62,893 bases of DNA, from assembly GCA_002179805.1 (NCBI GenBank), contig NAVB01000046.1, positions 1 to 62,893 of the forward strand, written 5' to 3'. The DNA comes from Acanthamoeba lenticulata. Its lineage: Eukaryota; Discosea; Longamoebia; Acanthamoebidae. Position 1 is the first letter of the stretch, and each line of letters opens with the position of its first letter. This document shows, piece by piece, positions 53,878 to 62,893 of this stretch. The notes under the pieces were generated by a model, which made no database searches, had not been told where the DNA came from, and saw only the letters and a program-made list of their open reading frames with translations. The position numbers were made by a program, and so were the translations under genes.

Positions 53878-56800
53878 ATGGAGGGGCCACAGTTGGAGCG
53901 CTTCTTGGACGCACCGCTGTTGGCTGATGTAGAGATCAAGGCGGACGGCCGTCATTTCTCGGCACACCGCATAGTGCTGGCTCGGCACTCCCTTCATCTT
54001 CGTCAATTGTTCGAGAATCAAGAGGCCACACCACATTTCTCTCTTGTGGTTCGGTCACCTGGAGGCGAGGAGGCCTCTGCAGAGGCCAAAGAGGAGGAAT
54101 GTCCAGTGCCGGTCCTGGAGGTGCAGCTTCCCCTGGGCGCGTGGCCTTTAGTGGCGTCGTTCATGTACAAAGGCTCGGTTTCGCTGCACCCCAACAATGT
54201 TCTGCTGCTCTTTGACAGTGCTGTCCGTCTCAAGGTTCGTTCCCAGAGGCAGAAGAGCCAACTACACAAGGTTCTCCAAGGTGAAACATATCTCACGTGC
54301 AAGTGCGCCAAACCAACCAGATACCAGGGCTGATGGCACAGTGCGAAAGGTTCCTCCTGGCCGGCACGACCGAACGCGACGTCCTGGAGCTCGCGGCCTC
54401 TGCTGGCCGCATGGGCCTTACTGCAGCCGAAGGTTTGTCTCGCGCCTGTCGTCCCCACAGGCCACTCGCAGCGGCTCACCGCAGCGGCGTATGCCCCCCC
54501 CCCACCACCACAGAACGCTGTCTGGCTCGCGTCGCACACGACCTGCCATCCCTCGTGCGAGTCGACGTCGAAGGCTTCGCCCGGCTTGCGCCAGAGCAGT
54601 TGCTGCGCCTCTTCGCCCGCGCGGACCTCAACACCGAGGGCAACGAGTACCTCCTCTGGTACATCCTGGCCCGGTGGGCCCAGATCCATTTCCCTCCGTC
54701 GCTCGCCCTCGTCGGCTCTGGCGACACCACCGGGACGAGCGACGACGACGACGGCGAGGCCGAGCGGGTCGAGGCCGAGGCCTTCCTGCGACGGGCGCTG
54801 GGCCTGGTCCGCTTTGCGCTCTTCTCGCCGGCGCAGCTGGCCGAGGCGCAGAAGGCCAGCCCGGCCGTGGTGCGCCTGCTGCCCGAGGTGGGCCACCTGC
54901 TGCAGGTCTACGCATACAAGCTGGCCTTGCAGCAGGCGCCGCTCGCCACGCGGGCGCCCTCGGCCATCTTTCTCCCGCGGCCGCCGTGGACCGCCGCGGG
55001 ACCGGCGGTCGCGGGCCAGATCATCGCTGGCGGCATGGACCAGTCGATCTTTTGGAAGCTGCACGACGTGCGGACTACGCTCGGCTGCGACGATTTCCTG
55101 AGCACGTCGGTGCGCACTTTGCGGAGTCCCTCCTTCGCGCTGGACGGGTCGATGAGGTACACAAAATAATACAAAATAATCGAGGAGGTAATATGCTTTT
55201 TTACACAAAAACCAAAAAAACCAAAAAAACCAAAAAAACCAAAAAACAAAAAAATGCAGACAGTTCGTGTTGACCTACAGCGCAATGGAGCGTAGCCTCA
55301 AGTTCTACGTAGCGCCATCGCGGGCAATCAGCGATGCCATCCAGGGTAGTAAGCTGCTTACTCCTTTTTCCGCTCTTCGCTTCTCTCTTACCCTCTTCCC
55401 GCGCGTTCCAGGCTCGGCCCTGCCGCCCTTGGTAGAGGACCGCGACGACGCCGTTGACGCGGGCGCCTCCGCGGCCACAAACTATCTCGTGCTCGTGCAT
55501 CCGCGCGGCCAGCACGAGTCCATCACACATGGTGCGTCGCCCGCGCTTTCCCCTTCATTCATCGTGTCGCGCCATTCGTGCGTGCTGCTCACACGTGGAG
55601 CTCCAGAAGTGACGCCACAGGCGACGGCCCTGCGCGTGGCGCTGGTCGACCTCACCAGCGCCGGCTTCTTCAATCGCGTCACTGAAGACGACAATGGCGC
55701 CGGCGAGGCCGAGGAGGCGCTTCTGGTCCAGCTTCTGTCCGTGAAGTTGCCCGCGGCCCAGGCGTCGTCATCATCAACTCCCGCCTTGTCGGCATCCTAT
55801 TTGGCCGACGCCATCCACGAAGACGACGAGAACACGACTGTGGCGGCCAATCAACGGGCGATCGACGCCAGCCAGCCCAGTGGCAACATCGACGATGACG
55901 AGGACGGCTTTCTTTACTTTTTCCGCGAGGCGCGGCTGACCGACGTCACCCTGTGCCTGGTTCCTGAGGAGGAGGACGACGACAGCGAGGAAAAGGGCAA
56001 CAACGATGATGACGAAAGCGGTGGAAGAGACGACAAGAAAGGCGGCCGCGTGCTGAAGGAGATCCAGGCGCATCGGCTGGTGCTCTGCTGCGGGTCGGAC
56101 TACTTCGAGTCCATGTTCGGTTCGCCGTGGCGCGAGGCCTCGGCCAATCGCGTGTGCATCTCGCTCTCCGTCGACCACGGGGACGGCGAAGAAGGCGGCC
56201 GCGCGAGTGATGAAGTCGCCATGTTCACTGACATGATCGCCTCCTTCTACGGCCAGACCGTCACACCCAACGAAGACAACGTGCTGCCCCTCCTCAAGAT
56301 CTCTCACCGCTTTCTGGCGCACGCCCTCGCCGATAGGTTCGTTGTTTTTGTCGGTTTTTTTAAAATGATTTTTGTCAATAATTGGGATTGTTGCGCCATT
56401 TGTTTTTCAATTTGCGCGCAACAACAGCTGCTTGGCCTGGCTGAAGCACGAGGCCGACTTTGAGCAGCTGTTCTCCCTCCTGCTGCGCGCCAACCGCCTT
56501 CACTTGCCGCAGGCTCAAGGTGATAGCGATATGTCTTTATTAATAATTATCATTATCATTATGATTAGAATTATTTATTTTTTTTTATCGTCAATTTTTT
56601 TATTGATGTGTGGCGCACAGAGTGCCTAATGGACCGGCTCGCGAGCCAGTTTGGGACGCTGGTGCACCGAGGGCAGTTAGACATGTTCGACCGGCTGCCC
56701 TTTGAGCAGCTCCTGGAGCTTGTCGAGCGCAACCAGCTCTACACGCTGGGCGAGCACCAGGTGTGGACCGTCGTCGCCCACTACATCGCCTCCCACGACA

Positions 56801-58557
56801 GCAACAGCGGCGACGGCGCCTTGACCGACGCCGACGCAGTCCGCCTGCTTCGGGCCGTCCGCTATCAACTGCTTTCCGCCGACGCCATCCTCCACGTACC
56901 CTCCCTTTTCTTTATCATTATTCTTCTATAAATCAATTCATAAATAATTTCAAAATCAAAATGAAATATTTTTATATTTATGTTTATATTTATATTATTT
57001 TGAGAACAGGCGGCGCTCAACCCGCGGGTGCCGGGCGAGCTGATCCAAGCGGCGCTGGCCTTCAGGCTGGCCCACCACGAGAAGCTCAACGCCGCGGCCC
57101 AGTCGCCCCTCATCCTCCCCTTCGGCCAAGGGTACGTCCGGCCGGTCGACCCCACGCCGCGGGCGTGCGCCTTCTCACCTGGTTGGGCGGAGGGCAGACC
57201 GACGCTGCGACGATCGCTGGACGGCCTGTGGTGCTTCACCGTGCCCGGCGTCCAGCGCCTGCTCGAGGCCGCCCGACACCGCAAGCAGCAGCGCCGCGAG
57301 CATAAGCGGCTCGACGCGCTTCACGCCAACCCGGCCCATATCAACGTCTACTACAGTGACCACGAACTGCCCGCCTCGTCGTCGTCATCATCTTCATCAT
57401 TAGCCTCCAAGCCCTCGTCTTCCGATGGCGGTCCGGCCAGTTGGCTGCAGCGCCGCCGCGAGAAGCGGATGGCCGCCGGCCACGACTTCTGTAGCCCGAC
57501 CTTTGTCGACCGCGCCGGTTGCAGCTGGTGCCCGCACCACTCCTTTCTTTTTTTTAAAAAAAACAATTTATTTACATGTTTTCTTTTATCTCTATTTTTT
57601 ATTCTTTAAAAAATTTCATTTCCTGAATTACAATTATTTATACAAAATGCAGGACGGTGCGTGTGTTCCCCGAGTTTGGGCGGAAGGAGCTCGAGCCAAG
57701 CCTCACGGTGGAGGTCGAATTCTATCCACCGGCCCGCCTCACCGCGACGACCAAGACGACCACGACCACGACCACGACGATGACGGGACAGCCTCCCGCA
57801 CGAATCTTTAGCGGGCGCGCGAGCCTCCAGTTCGTCACACAGCCGCCGTACCTCCTCATCCAACGCGGTACCGACGCCGCCGTCCCTGCTTGACGTGTTA
57901 CGATTCATGTCAACACACTTACACGGTTTGGGGTCCAACGCGACAGAGTTCCCGTTCGCGTTCGGTTCGCTCCACGAGCGCGTGACGTACTCGCGCCTCT
58001 ACGCGCTGAACGACCTGCGCACTCTCCGCCTGGTCGATCCCAACAGCGTCGGCGCCGACGCGGGCAGCACCAGCGCCGACTCGCTCACCATCCAGTTCCG
58101 CGTGCAGCTCGATGAAGCCGTCCCGGGCCTGGCGCCGACGCCGTCAACAACAACGCGGCTCGTCCCGATCCGCTTCAGCCACCGAGTCGGCGGCGGGGAG
58201 AACGCGGGCGAGGACCAGGAGGCCGAGTTTGCGTGCGAGGTAATCTCCAAGTCGAAGCTGCCGGCCGCGCTCACGAGCTACGGCATGCTGCCGGACCGGC
58301 GGGGCCTCCTTCTCGTCGTCAGCGGGCGCGACCGGGAGGACAAGCTGGTCGGGCCCATCGCCATCCGCGGGCTGCAAACGGAAGTGGACGTCTTGTTCCT
58401 TGACTCGCGCAAGCGCATCGTCCACCGCGAGCGGCGCCTGGGGTTTGCCACCTTGACCGGCCAGCGTGCGTGCTACGTGTGCGTCGTCAACTCGCGCGAT
58501 CTCGGTCTGTTCCTGCCCGGCCTCATCAGCGGCGATCGTGCCGACTTTACGCTCTGA
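53878..58557 (+). CDS. Double BTB-BACK protein
   Basis: Twelve exons fit by phase: 53878-54234, 54321-54432, 54514-55156, 55260-55345, 55412-55531, 55607-56336, 56428-56519, 56621-56895, 57010-57131, 57198-57527, 57653-57867, 57947-58557, giving 1,230 aa. BTB 1 is at residues about 8-120 (LADVEIKADGRHFSAHRIVL). A BACK-like helical region follows (CERFLLAGTTERDVLELA). BTB 2 (TDVTLCLV ... IQAHRLVLCCGSDYFESMF) contains an acidic low-complexity insert and is followed by its own BACK region. The C-terminal third is beta-rich and unrecognised. BTB-BACK proteins often act as CUL3 adaptors. The intron at 57132-57197 is 66 nt and open, so it could be read through. Intron 3 ends in an A/C-rich repeat. 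Confidence 0.82.
55203..55256. repeat. A/C-rich short tandem repeat at a 3' splice site
   Basis: The run alternates CC with stretches of seven A (period about 9 nt) directly before the ATGCAG acceptor of intron 3 of the double-BTB gene. It occupies the place where a polypyrimidine tract is expected. Confidence 0.85.
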
Positions 58558-58571
58558 GCCAAACTTTGGAG

Positions 58572-59160
58572 TTAAAAAAAAAAAGAAAAGAAAAGAAAAG
58601 CTTTGGTCACTTCGCCCAAGCCCCCAGCGGTGGGCGAGTAGAGATCGTTGCCATGCTGCTGGAACTGTTGTTGGTCGCCGGCAGGCATAACGTCGAAGAT
58701 TGGCGTCCTGGCGCCCTTGCTCTCCTTCCCTCGCTGCGCCGGGAGACGCCTGGCCCGCCGCACGAAGAAGATGACCGCGCATGCGATGGCCACCACGACG
58801 ACCACCGCCACGCCTACCGTCACTCCCGCGGCGGGGGGCCGCTGTCGCCGCTGCCACTCTGCGTCGTGCTGCCTCCAACGGTGGAGAGGGTAGTGGCGAG
58901 GCTGCCAGCCGAGGGCGCGGTGGGCACACACAATGAGCCGCCCGAGCAGGCGCCCACCGTGTCATCCGCACCGCTCGTTCGTCCTCCCAGGGTAAAGCTG
59001 CTGCTGGTGCTGGTGCGCCTTGTCGTCGGTACCAACATGTTGAAACACAAGGGCAGCCAATAGGATGACGATGCTCTGAAGTTGGTCCTCACTTGGGTGA
59101 AGTTGCTGTTGGCATTTAGGGACGACGGCAGCGTCACGACGCACTGCGCCAGAGTGCGGC
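58572..59160 (-). pseudogene. 3' part of an interrupted surface-protein gene (transmembrane end)
   Basis: Read on the minus strand this holds an extracellular segment (LAQCVVTLPSSLNANSNF) ending at a GTGAGG donor near 59095, and a Ser/Thr/Gly/Pro-rich stalk (SFTLGGRTSGADD). A single transmembrane helix follows (VTVGVAVVVVVAIACAVIFFV), then a basic stop-transfer RRARR and a short cytosolic tail. The exon joins are not fully resolved. The segment is cut at 59160 by a copia element, and its upstream half continues at 60287. Joining the two sides keeps the frame. The stop at 58572 is only 14 nt from the stop of the convergent double-BTB gene. Confidence 0.5.
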
Positions 59161-60286
59161 CGCTTCAAGATGCAGGATCTTGGGCGCGTCCGCTCGGTCC
59201 TCGGGATGGAGGTGCACTACGACTGGGCTGGGGGCGTACTGCAGCTCCGACAGGCCGGCAAGATCGAGGAGGTTCTGCACGACTTTGGCCTAGCAACTGC
59301 CCAGCCACTCTACACGCCTATGGAGCATTGGCTTGAACTGCCAGTCTTTTCGGCCACGGCCAACAACGACAGCATGATTCTGTACCGGTCGGCCATTGGC
59401 CGGCTCAACTACGTCGCTCTAGCAACCCGGCCAGACATCTCCTTCACCGTCAGTGCTCTCGCCCATCACCAGAACGGCTACGGACAGCCACACTGGAACG
59501 CCGTCAAGCACCTCCTTCGCTACTTGCGTGGTAGCAAGCACCTCGCTCTCTGCTACGACTGCTGTTTCTTCGACGGTACCAGCACGTCACTTCTGCCACG
59601 TGGCTACTGTGACGCCGACTGGGGCGGCAACCTTTCTACGCGCCACTCCACCACCGGCCTCGTCTTCACCGTCCTCGGCGGGCCGATTCTGTGGTCTTCG
59701 CGCGCGCAGAAATGCGTCGCGCTCTCCACCACTGAGGCCAAGCTGCTCGCGCTCTCTGAGGCCGCCAAGCTCGCGCTCTACCTGCGGCAGCACCTGGCAG
59801 TGCTTGGGCTGCCCTCCAATCAGCCTCTACCCATCCTGAACGACAACCAGGCCGCGCTTCTGCTTGCTACGGCCCGTCCTGCTGAGCATCGGGCTCGCAG
59901 CAAGCCCATTGACATTCGCGAGTTCCACCTACGGGAGGCAGTACAGGAACACAAGCTGGAGTTCCTGTACTGCCCCACGACACAGATGATCGCAGACATT
60001 CTGACGAAGTCTCTTCTTCGTCAGAAAGTCGAACTCTTCTGTGCCGGCCTGAGCCTCTTGCCCATCAAGGGGCGTGAGGCGTGATGACGTGGAGTGACGA
60101 GCACACGCTCGGCCGCACACCAGTCCCCTTCGGCAAGGGGCGTGTTGGAGCATGTGCCTTGGGGCATGTGTGCCACACGTGTGTACGCACTCCACGTACT
60201 CCGTTCAGCAGCGAATAAAGTGAGAAACGAACGCTCCGTTTGTTCTCTCTCTCTTCTTCTCCTCTATCCCACGTCCCGTTCCTACA
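59161..60286 (+). mobile_element. 5'-truncated Ty1/copia LTR retrotransposon
   Basis: The reading frame from about 59161 to 60084 encodes the end of a copia reverse transcriptase (DLGRVRSVLGMEV, TPMEHWLELP, IGRLNYVALATRPDISF, HLLRYLRGSKHLAL). An RNase H domain follows (YCDADWGGN, STTGLVF, VALSTTEAKLLAL, NDNQAALLLA, ADILTKSLL). The frame is intact up to the stop. A purine tract (gcaagggg) and one LTR (60143-60286, starting TGTTGG and ending CCTACA) follow. Gag, protease, integrase, most of the RT and the 5' LTR are missing, so this copy cannot move by itself. The LTR has AATAAA at 60214-60219. Confidence 0.92.
60143..60286 (+). repeat. Solo-side 3' LTR of the copia element
   Basis: The 144-nt segment begins TGTTGGAGC and ends TTCCTACA, the usual TG...CA termini, just after a polypurine tract. 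It contains an AATAAA signal and a C/T-rich U5-like end. No second copy is present in the window, so its exact borders rest on the terminal dinucleotides and the break in host coding frame. Confidence 0.75.
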
Positions 60287-61412
60287 CCTTGTTGATTGCT
60301 GGCGCAAAGCCTGAGAGGAGGAACCTTGGGGACACCGGCGAGTAGGGTGAAGGCGTGGGCGACGGCGACACGCTGAACATGGGGGCTGCGGAGGGCGACG
60401 GCGAGGGTATGTTGGGGATGTCGAGACAAACGATTGTCGGTGGCACGGTGGGCCAGGCCAAGGTGCCCAACGACGGGGACCAGACGCTGAGGTCGCCAGG
60501 AAGCGACCAGTCCAATGAGCTGGCCCAGTTTTCCGATAAATAGATCACGTCTCCGCCTCCGCCCAGGTCACCCATGCGCTGGGCCTCGCGGTCGCTGCAC
60601 GGCTGCCAAGCCCACCTGAATTGGTACTTGGCGCTCAGGCAGATATCGTATACGCCGGCGAAGCGGTACATGGGCTGCTTTTGCAGCGTAGCAAAGCCGT
60701 CCCACTTGTAGATGCTGTCCAGGACGCCGTTGGGGAACCACTCGGTGCTGAGCCCCGTGATGTACAGCCGGCGGCACCGCTTGTCCCCGCCCGGGAGGGA
60801 GCAGTACGACCGCAGCGGGCTGGCCGGCTCGCTGATATAGCCAAGGGAGCCCGGCCGACACGCCGTGCCGTCGCTCCACGTGTTGGCCAGGCATGCTGGA
60901 GACGACGTAGCCCGGCCGACACTTGCATTCAGAGACCGCCAGGGCGCCCGATCGATCGGTGTCCATGTAATCGGGGCACGCGGCGCATTGGTTTGCGCGG
61001 GCACAAGTGCCGGACGAACTTGGCCGGCTCGCCCGAGTACAGCGACACGCCATTCCACTCGATCGGGCTCGCGCTCTGCTGATTGAATGGCGCTTGCCAC
61101 TCACCCTGTAGGAGGGCATGCGCCACCTGCGGAGCGAGGTGTCGTAGTGCTGCCGATGCTCCATTCCGTAAGCACTCCAGTACCTGATCCAGGTCCAGGC
61201 GACAACAAACTATGACCCGCAGGGGCGTGCCCGATCGGCACCGCGCCAGACTGCCGGTGAGCGCCGTGCTGGCCACCCACAGCGGCTTCCGCACGCCCCG
61301 ACAGCGGTGTTGCAAGCTTGAACCGTAACCGAGTCCAGGGCTCGCAGCCAAGGGCCTGCGTGCAGCCGCGGCCCTCCATGCGCTCTCCGTTGGACCGGAG
61401 CCTGGTCATCAT
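60287..61412 (-). pseudogene. 5' part of an interrupted surface-protein gene
   Basis: Minus-strand coding text includes a Cys-rich EGF/receptor-like segment (CARANQCAACPDYMD, SECKCRPGYV). A globular domain follows (RRLYITGLSTEWFPNG, YRFAGVYDICLSAKYQF, WSLPGDLSVW), then a Pro/Ser-rich linker (PSPSAAPMFSVSPSP) and a segment ending GFAPAINK at the LTR border. A second run of text near 61300-61100 (EPWTRLRFKLATPL) looks like another exon. The start and several joins are unresolved. It appears to be the ectodomain of a single-pass surface protein whose transmembrane end lies beyond the copia element at 58572-59160. Confidence 0.45.
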
Positions 61413-61689
61413 CTCTTTTTCAGAAATCCTACATGTAGCTGATCATTTTGATATATAACATATCTTTATTGATCAAGAAATAAAACCAACAGCCGCCAGC
61501 CAGATCCAGCACGACTTTTCCTGTTGTAGTCCTGTTTATCATGACAGGGATGCTGGGCCCTGCAGGCATCATCCAGGGCGGCTTGAACATTACAATTGTT
61601 AGGTTCAGTAACAGTTACGCGAGAGGGGAAAAGAAATTAAATTCATTTAAAAATTAACAAATAAAAGCCGCTTCTGAAGCTGGTGCTGC
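61413..61689. other. AT-rich intergenic region
   Basis: This 277-nt stretch is much more A+T-rich than the neighbouring exons and I see no coding sequence in it. On the minus strand it holds AATAAA at 61465-61470, a possible polyadenylation signal for the LRR gene. The remainder would be upstream sequence of the interrupted surface-protein gene. Confidence 0.5.
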
Positions 61690-62873
61690 TCAGTGGGCCT
61701 GCACAACAGCCATGGGGGCAGCGTGGAGGAGGGCTTGAAGGCGCTGCATAAACTCATGCTTGCGCTGGATCTTCTTGACCTCTTCGTCCGTCAGTCGCAC
61801 GCCCTGTGGGCCGTAAAGGAAAATAAGATCTCACCTTCCCACGGTGCAAGCATTTAAATGGCCAAATAGAGAAGAAAAACAAAAAAAAAAAAAAACGTAC
61901 GTCCTGCTGCATCTTCTCGAGCTTCTCGATCTGGACCAAGCGGCGATGGATGGCCACCTCAGTCGCCTCCTCAGCCGTTCTGCGTGAAGAGGCAAAAAGA
62001 AAAGAAAAGAAATGAATATGAATATGAATCGCCACAAAAAAGAATAAGAATAAGAATAAAATGCGTGATTACGTACGGAGTGAGCGCGTCGATCTGCTGT
62101 TGAAGCGAGCGTTTTTGGTCCTCGTCGTTGCTTTGCTCAGCGTCGTGGAGCTTCTTCTTGAGCTTTCGGAGGCGGTTGCGGGTGGTCTTGTCCTCCAGCC
62201 GAGGCTTCTTCGCAGCCTCGCCCTGTTGTTGTTGTTGTTGAGCGCTCGACCTGGGTTTCGCCCGCGTGGCGTCCTCTGCAGTCCAAAGAACGAAGGCATC
62301 AGAGCAAAGAACGAAGCACGACAATGAGGCAACTGACGCGTCGTGATGCGCACCTCGCTTTTTGCGTTTGACGTCCTTGCTGGTGGCGTCACCCTCAGCC
62401 TCCTCGGCAGCATTAGCGGTCTTAGCGAGCAGCCGGTAATCGCTCTTGATGTCGCGCAGCTCACGCAGTCGCTGCTGCTCCTCCTCAGGCAGCGACGCCG
62501 GGTCCGGCCGGACCAGCCGTGCCTTGTTGCGGCCCACTAGCCTCTGCAGCTGGTTCGCCAGCGCGGCGCCAGGGCTCCTCTGCACAGCAAAACACCAAAA
62601 AGACAAAATAGTAATAAGATTAACAATATGATTAAAAAAATGTAAAGGAAAAAGAACAACCTTGGCGGGGAAGGGCAGCGCGAGCTTGGTGAGGACGGTG
62701 TTGTGGGTCAGCACGTCGAGGAAGGCCTGGTAGAGGGCGGGCGTCGGGACGCGGTTGCGCTCAAGCACGAGGTGCGTCAGCGACGCGTTGGAGCGGAGGG
62801 CCTCGGCCAGCGCCAGGCCGCCCGCCTCGCCGATGTCGTTGTGCATCAGGTTGAGCACCCGCAAGGACGTGTT
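61690..62873 (-). CDS. Leucine-rich-repeat protein, 3' part
   Basis: Exons fit by phase: 62873-62661, 62579-62354, 62275-62077, 61979-61901, 61803-61690; upstream exons lie beyond the window. The first visible exon carries ribonuclease-inhibitor-type LRRs (LRVLNLMHNDIGEAGGLALAEAL and LTHLVLERNRV). After the LRRs the protein becomes charged and coiled-coil-like, with a poly-Gln run (QQQQQQ, from CAA/CAG-type repeats near 62225-62240) and basic KRKKR. It ends in APMAVVQAH with a stop at 61690. RI-type LRR plus coiled tail suggests a scaffold role, which is inference. Confidence 0.8.
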
Positions 62874-62893
62874 CTGCGTACAAGAAAATGAAT

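Noticed and set aside
57132..57197. Coding use of the open 66-nt segment in the double-BTB gene
   Set aside because: It starts with GTACGT and ends with CAG, the dominant intron signals here, so I treated it as an intron. Retention cannot be excluded because it has no stop.
59161..60286. A complete, mobile copia retrotransposon
   Set aside because: Only the RT end, RNase H, purine tract and one LTR are present. Gag, protease, integrase and the 5' LTR are absent.

Overview
This is a gene-dense, GC-rich eukaryotic nuclear window. Coding exons are separated by many short introns (mostly about 60-130 nt, typically GTACGT/GTGCGT...CAG), and intergenic gaps are often only 40-300 nt. The gene content and the compact intron-rich layout look like a free-living amoebozoan, most likely Acanthamoeba; this species call is an inference from style and protein content, not from a database match. 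About 23 protein genes or gene parts are visible, plus one retrotransposon remnant. I saw no tRNA, rRNA or CRISPR array. Where I give exon lists I checked that splice phases agree and that the summed length is divisible by three.

Layout, left to right. 1-1631 (+): 3' part of a furin/kexin-type proprotein convertase. 1728-4511 (-): acyl-CoA oxidase with a PTS2-like N terminus. 4684-6705 (-): intron-less cytosolic HSP70. 7039-8322 (-): F-box/SPRY protein. 8432-9922 (-): BCS1-like AAA ATPase. 10122-11136 (-): chymotrypsin-fold protease-like protein with Cys in the nucleophile position. 11208-14147 (-): ubiquitin-like / E2-like / double-BTB gene. 14399-16201 (+): SprT/GCNA-like metalloprotease. 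16326-18518 (+): PH-PH-FHA protein. 18870-20371 (+): short-chain dehydrogenase. 20419-20898 (-): small four-helix membrane protein. 21054-23942 (-): lipase maturation factor. 24238-25148 (+): universal-stress-protein fold. 25275-26545 (-): JMJD5-like JmjC oxygenase. 26674-41807 (-): a giant coiled-coil protein of about 5,000 residues with two internal repeat arrays. 42027-43625 (-): conserved macrodomain-like protein. 43650-46667 (-): a 2OG-Fe(II) oxygenase / F-box / actin-related fusion. 46964-51442 (-): EMC1. 51560-53796 (+): type-B carboxylesterase. 53878-58557 (+): double BTB-BACK protein. 58572-61412 (-): a surface protein gene interrupted by a 5'-truncated Ty1/copia element (59161-60286, +). 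61690-62873 (-): 3' part of a leucine-rich-repeat protein.

Themes. Several loci touch ubiquitin signalling: an F-box/SPRY protein, the Ubl/E2-like/BTB gene, the double-BTB gene, and the oxygenase-F-box-actin fusion. Others serve the secretory pathway (EMC1, lipase maturation factor, proprotein convertase, carboxylesterase). There is no sign of operons; neighbours look functionally independent. The most unusual objects are the 2OG oxygenase-F-box-actin fusion, the giant repeat-containing coiled-coil protein, the Cys-nucleophile trypsin-like protein, the Ubl-E2-BTB combination and two GC-AG introns.
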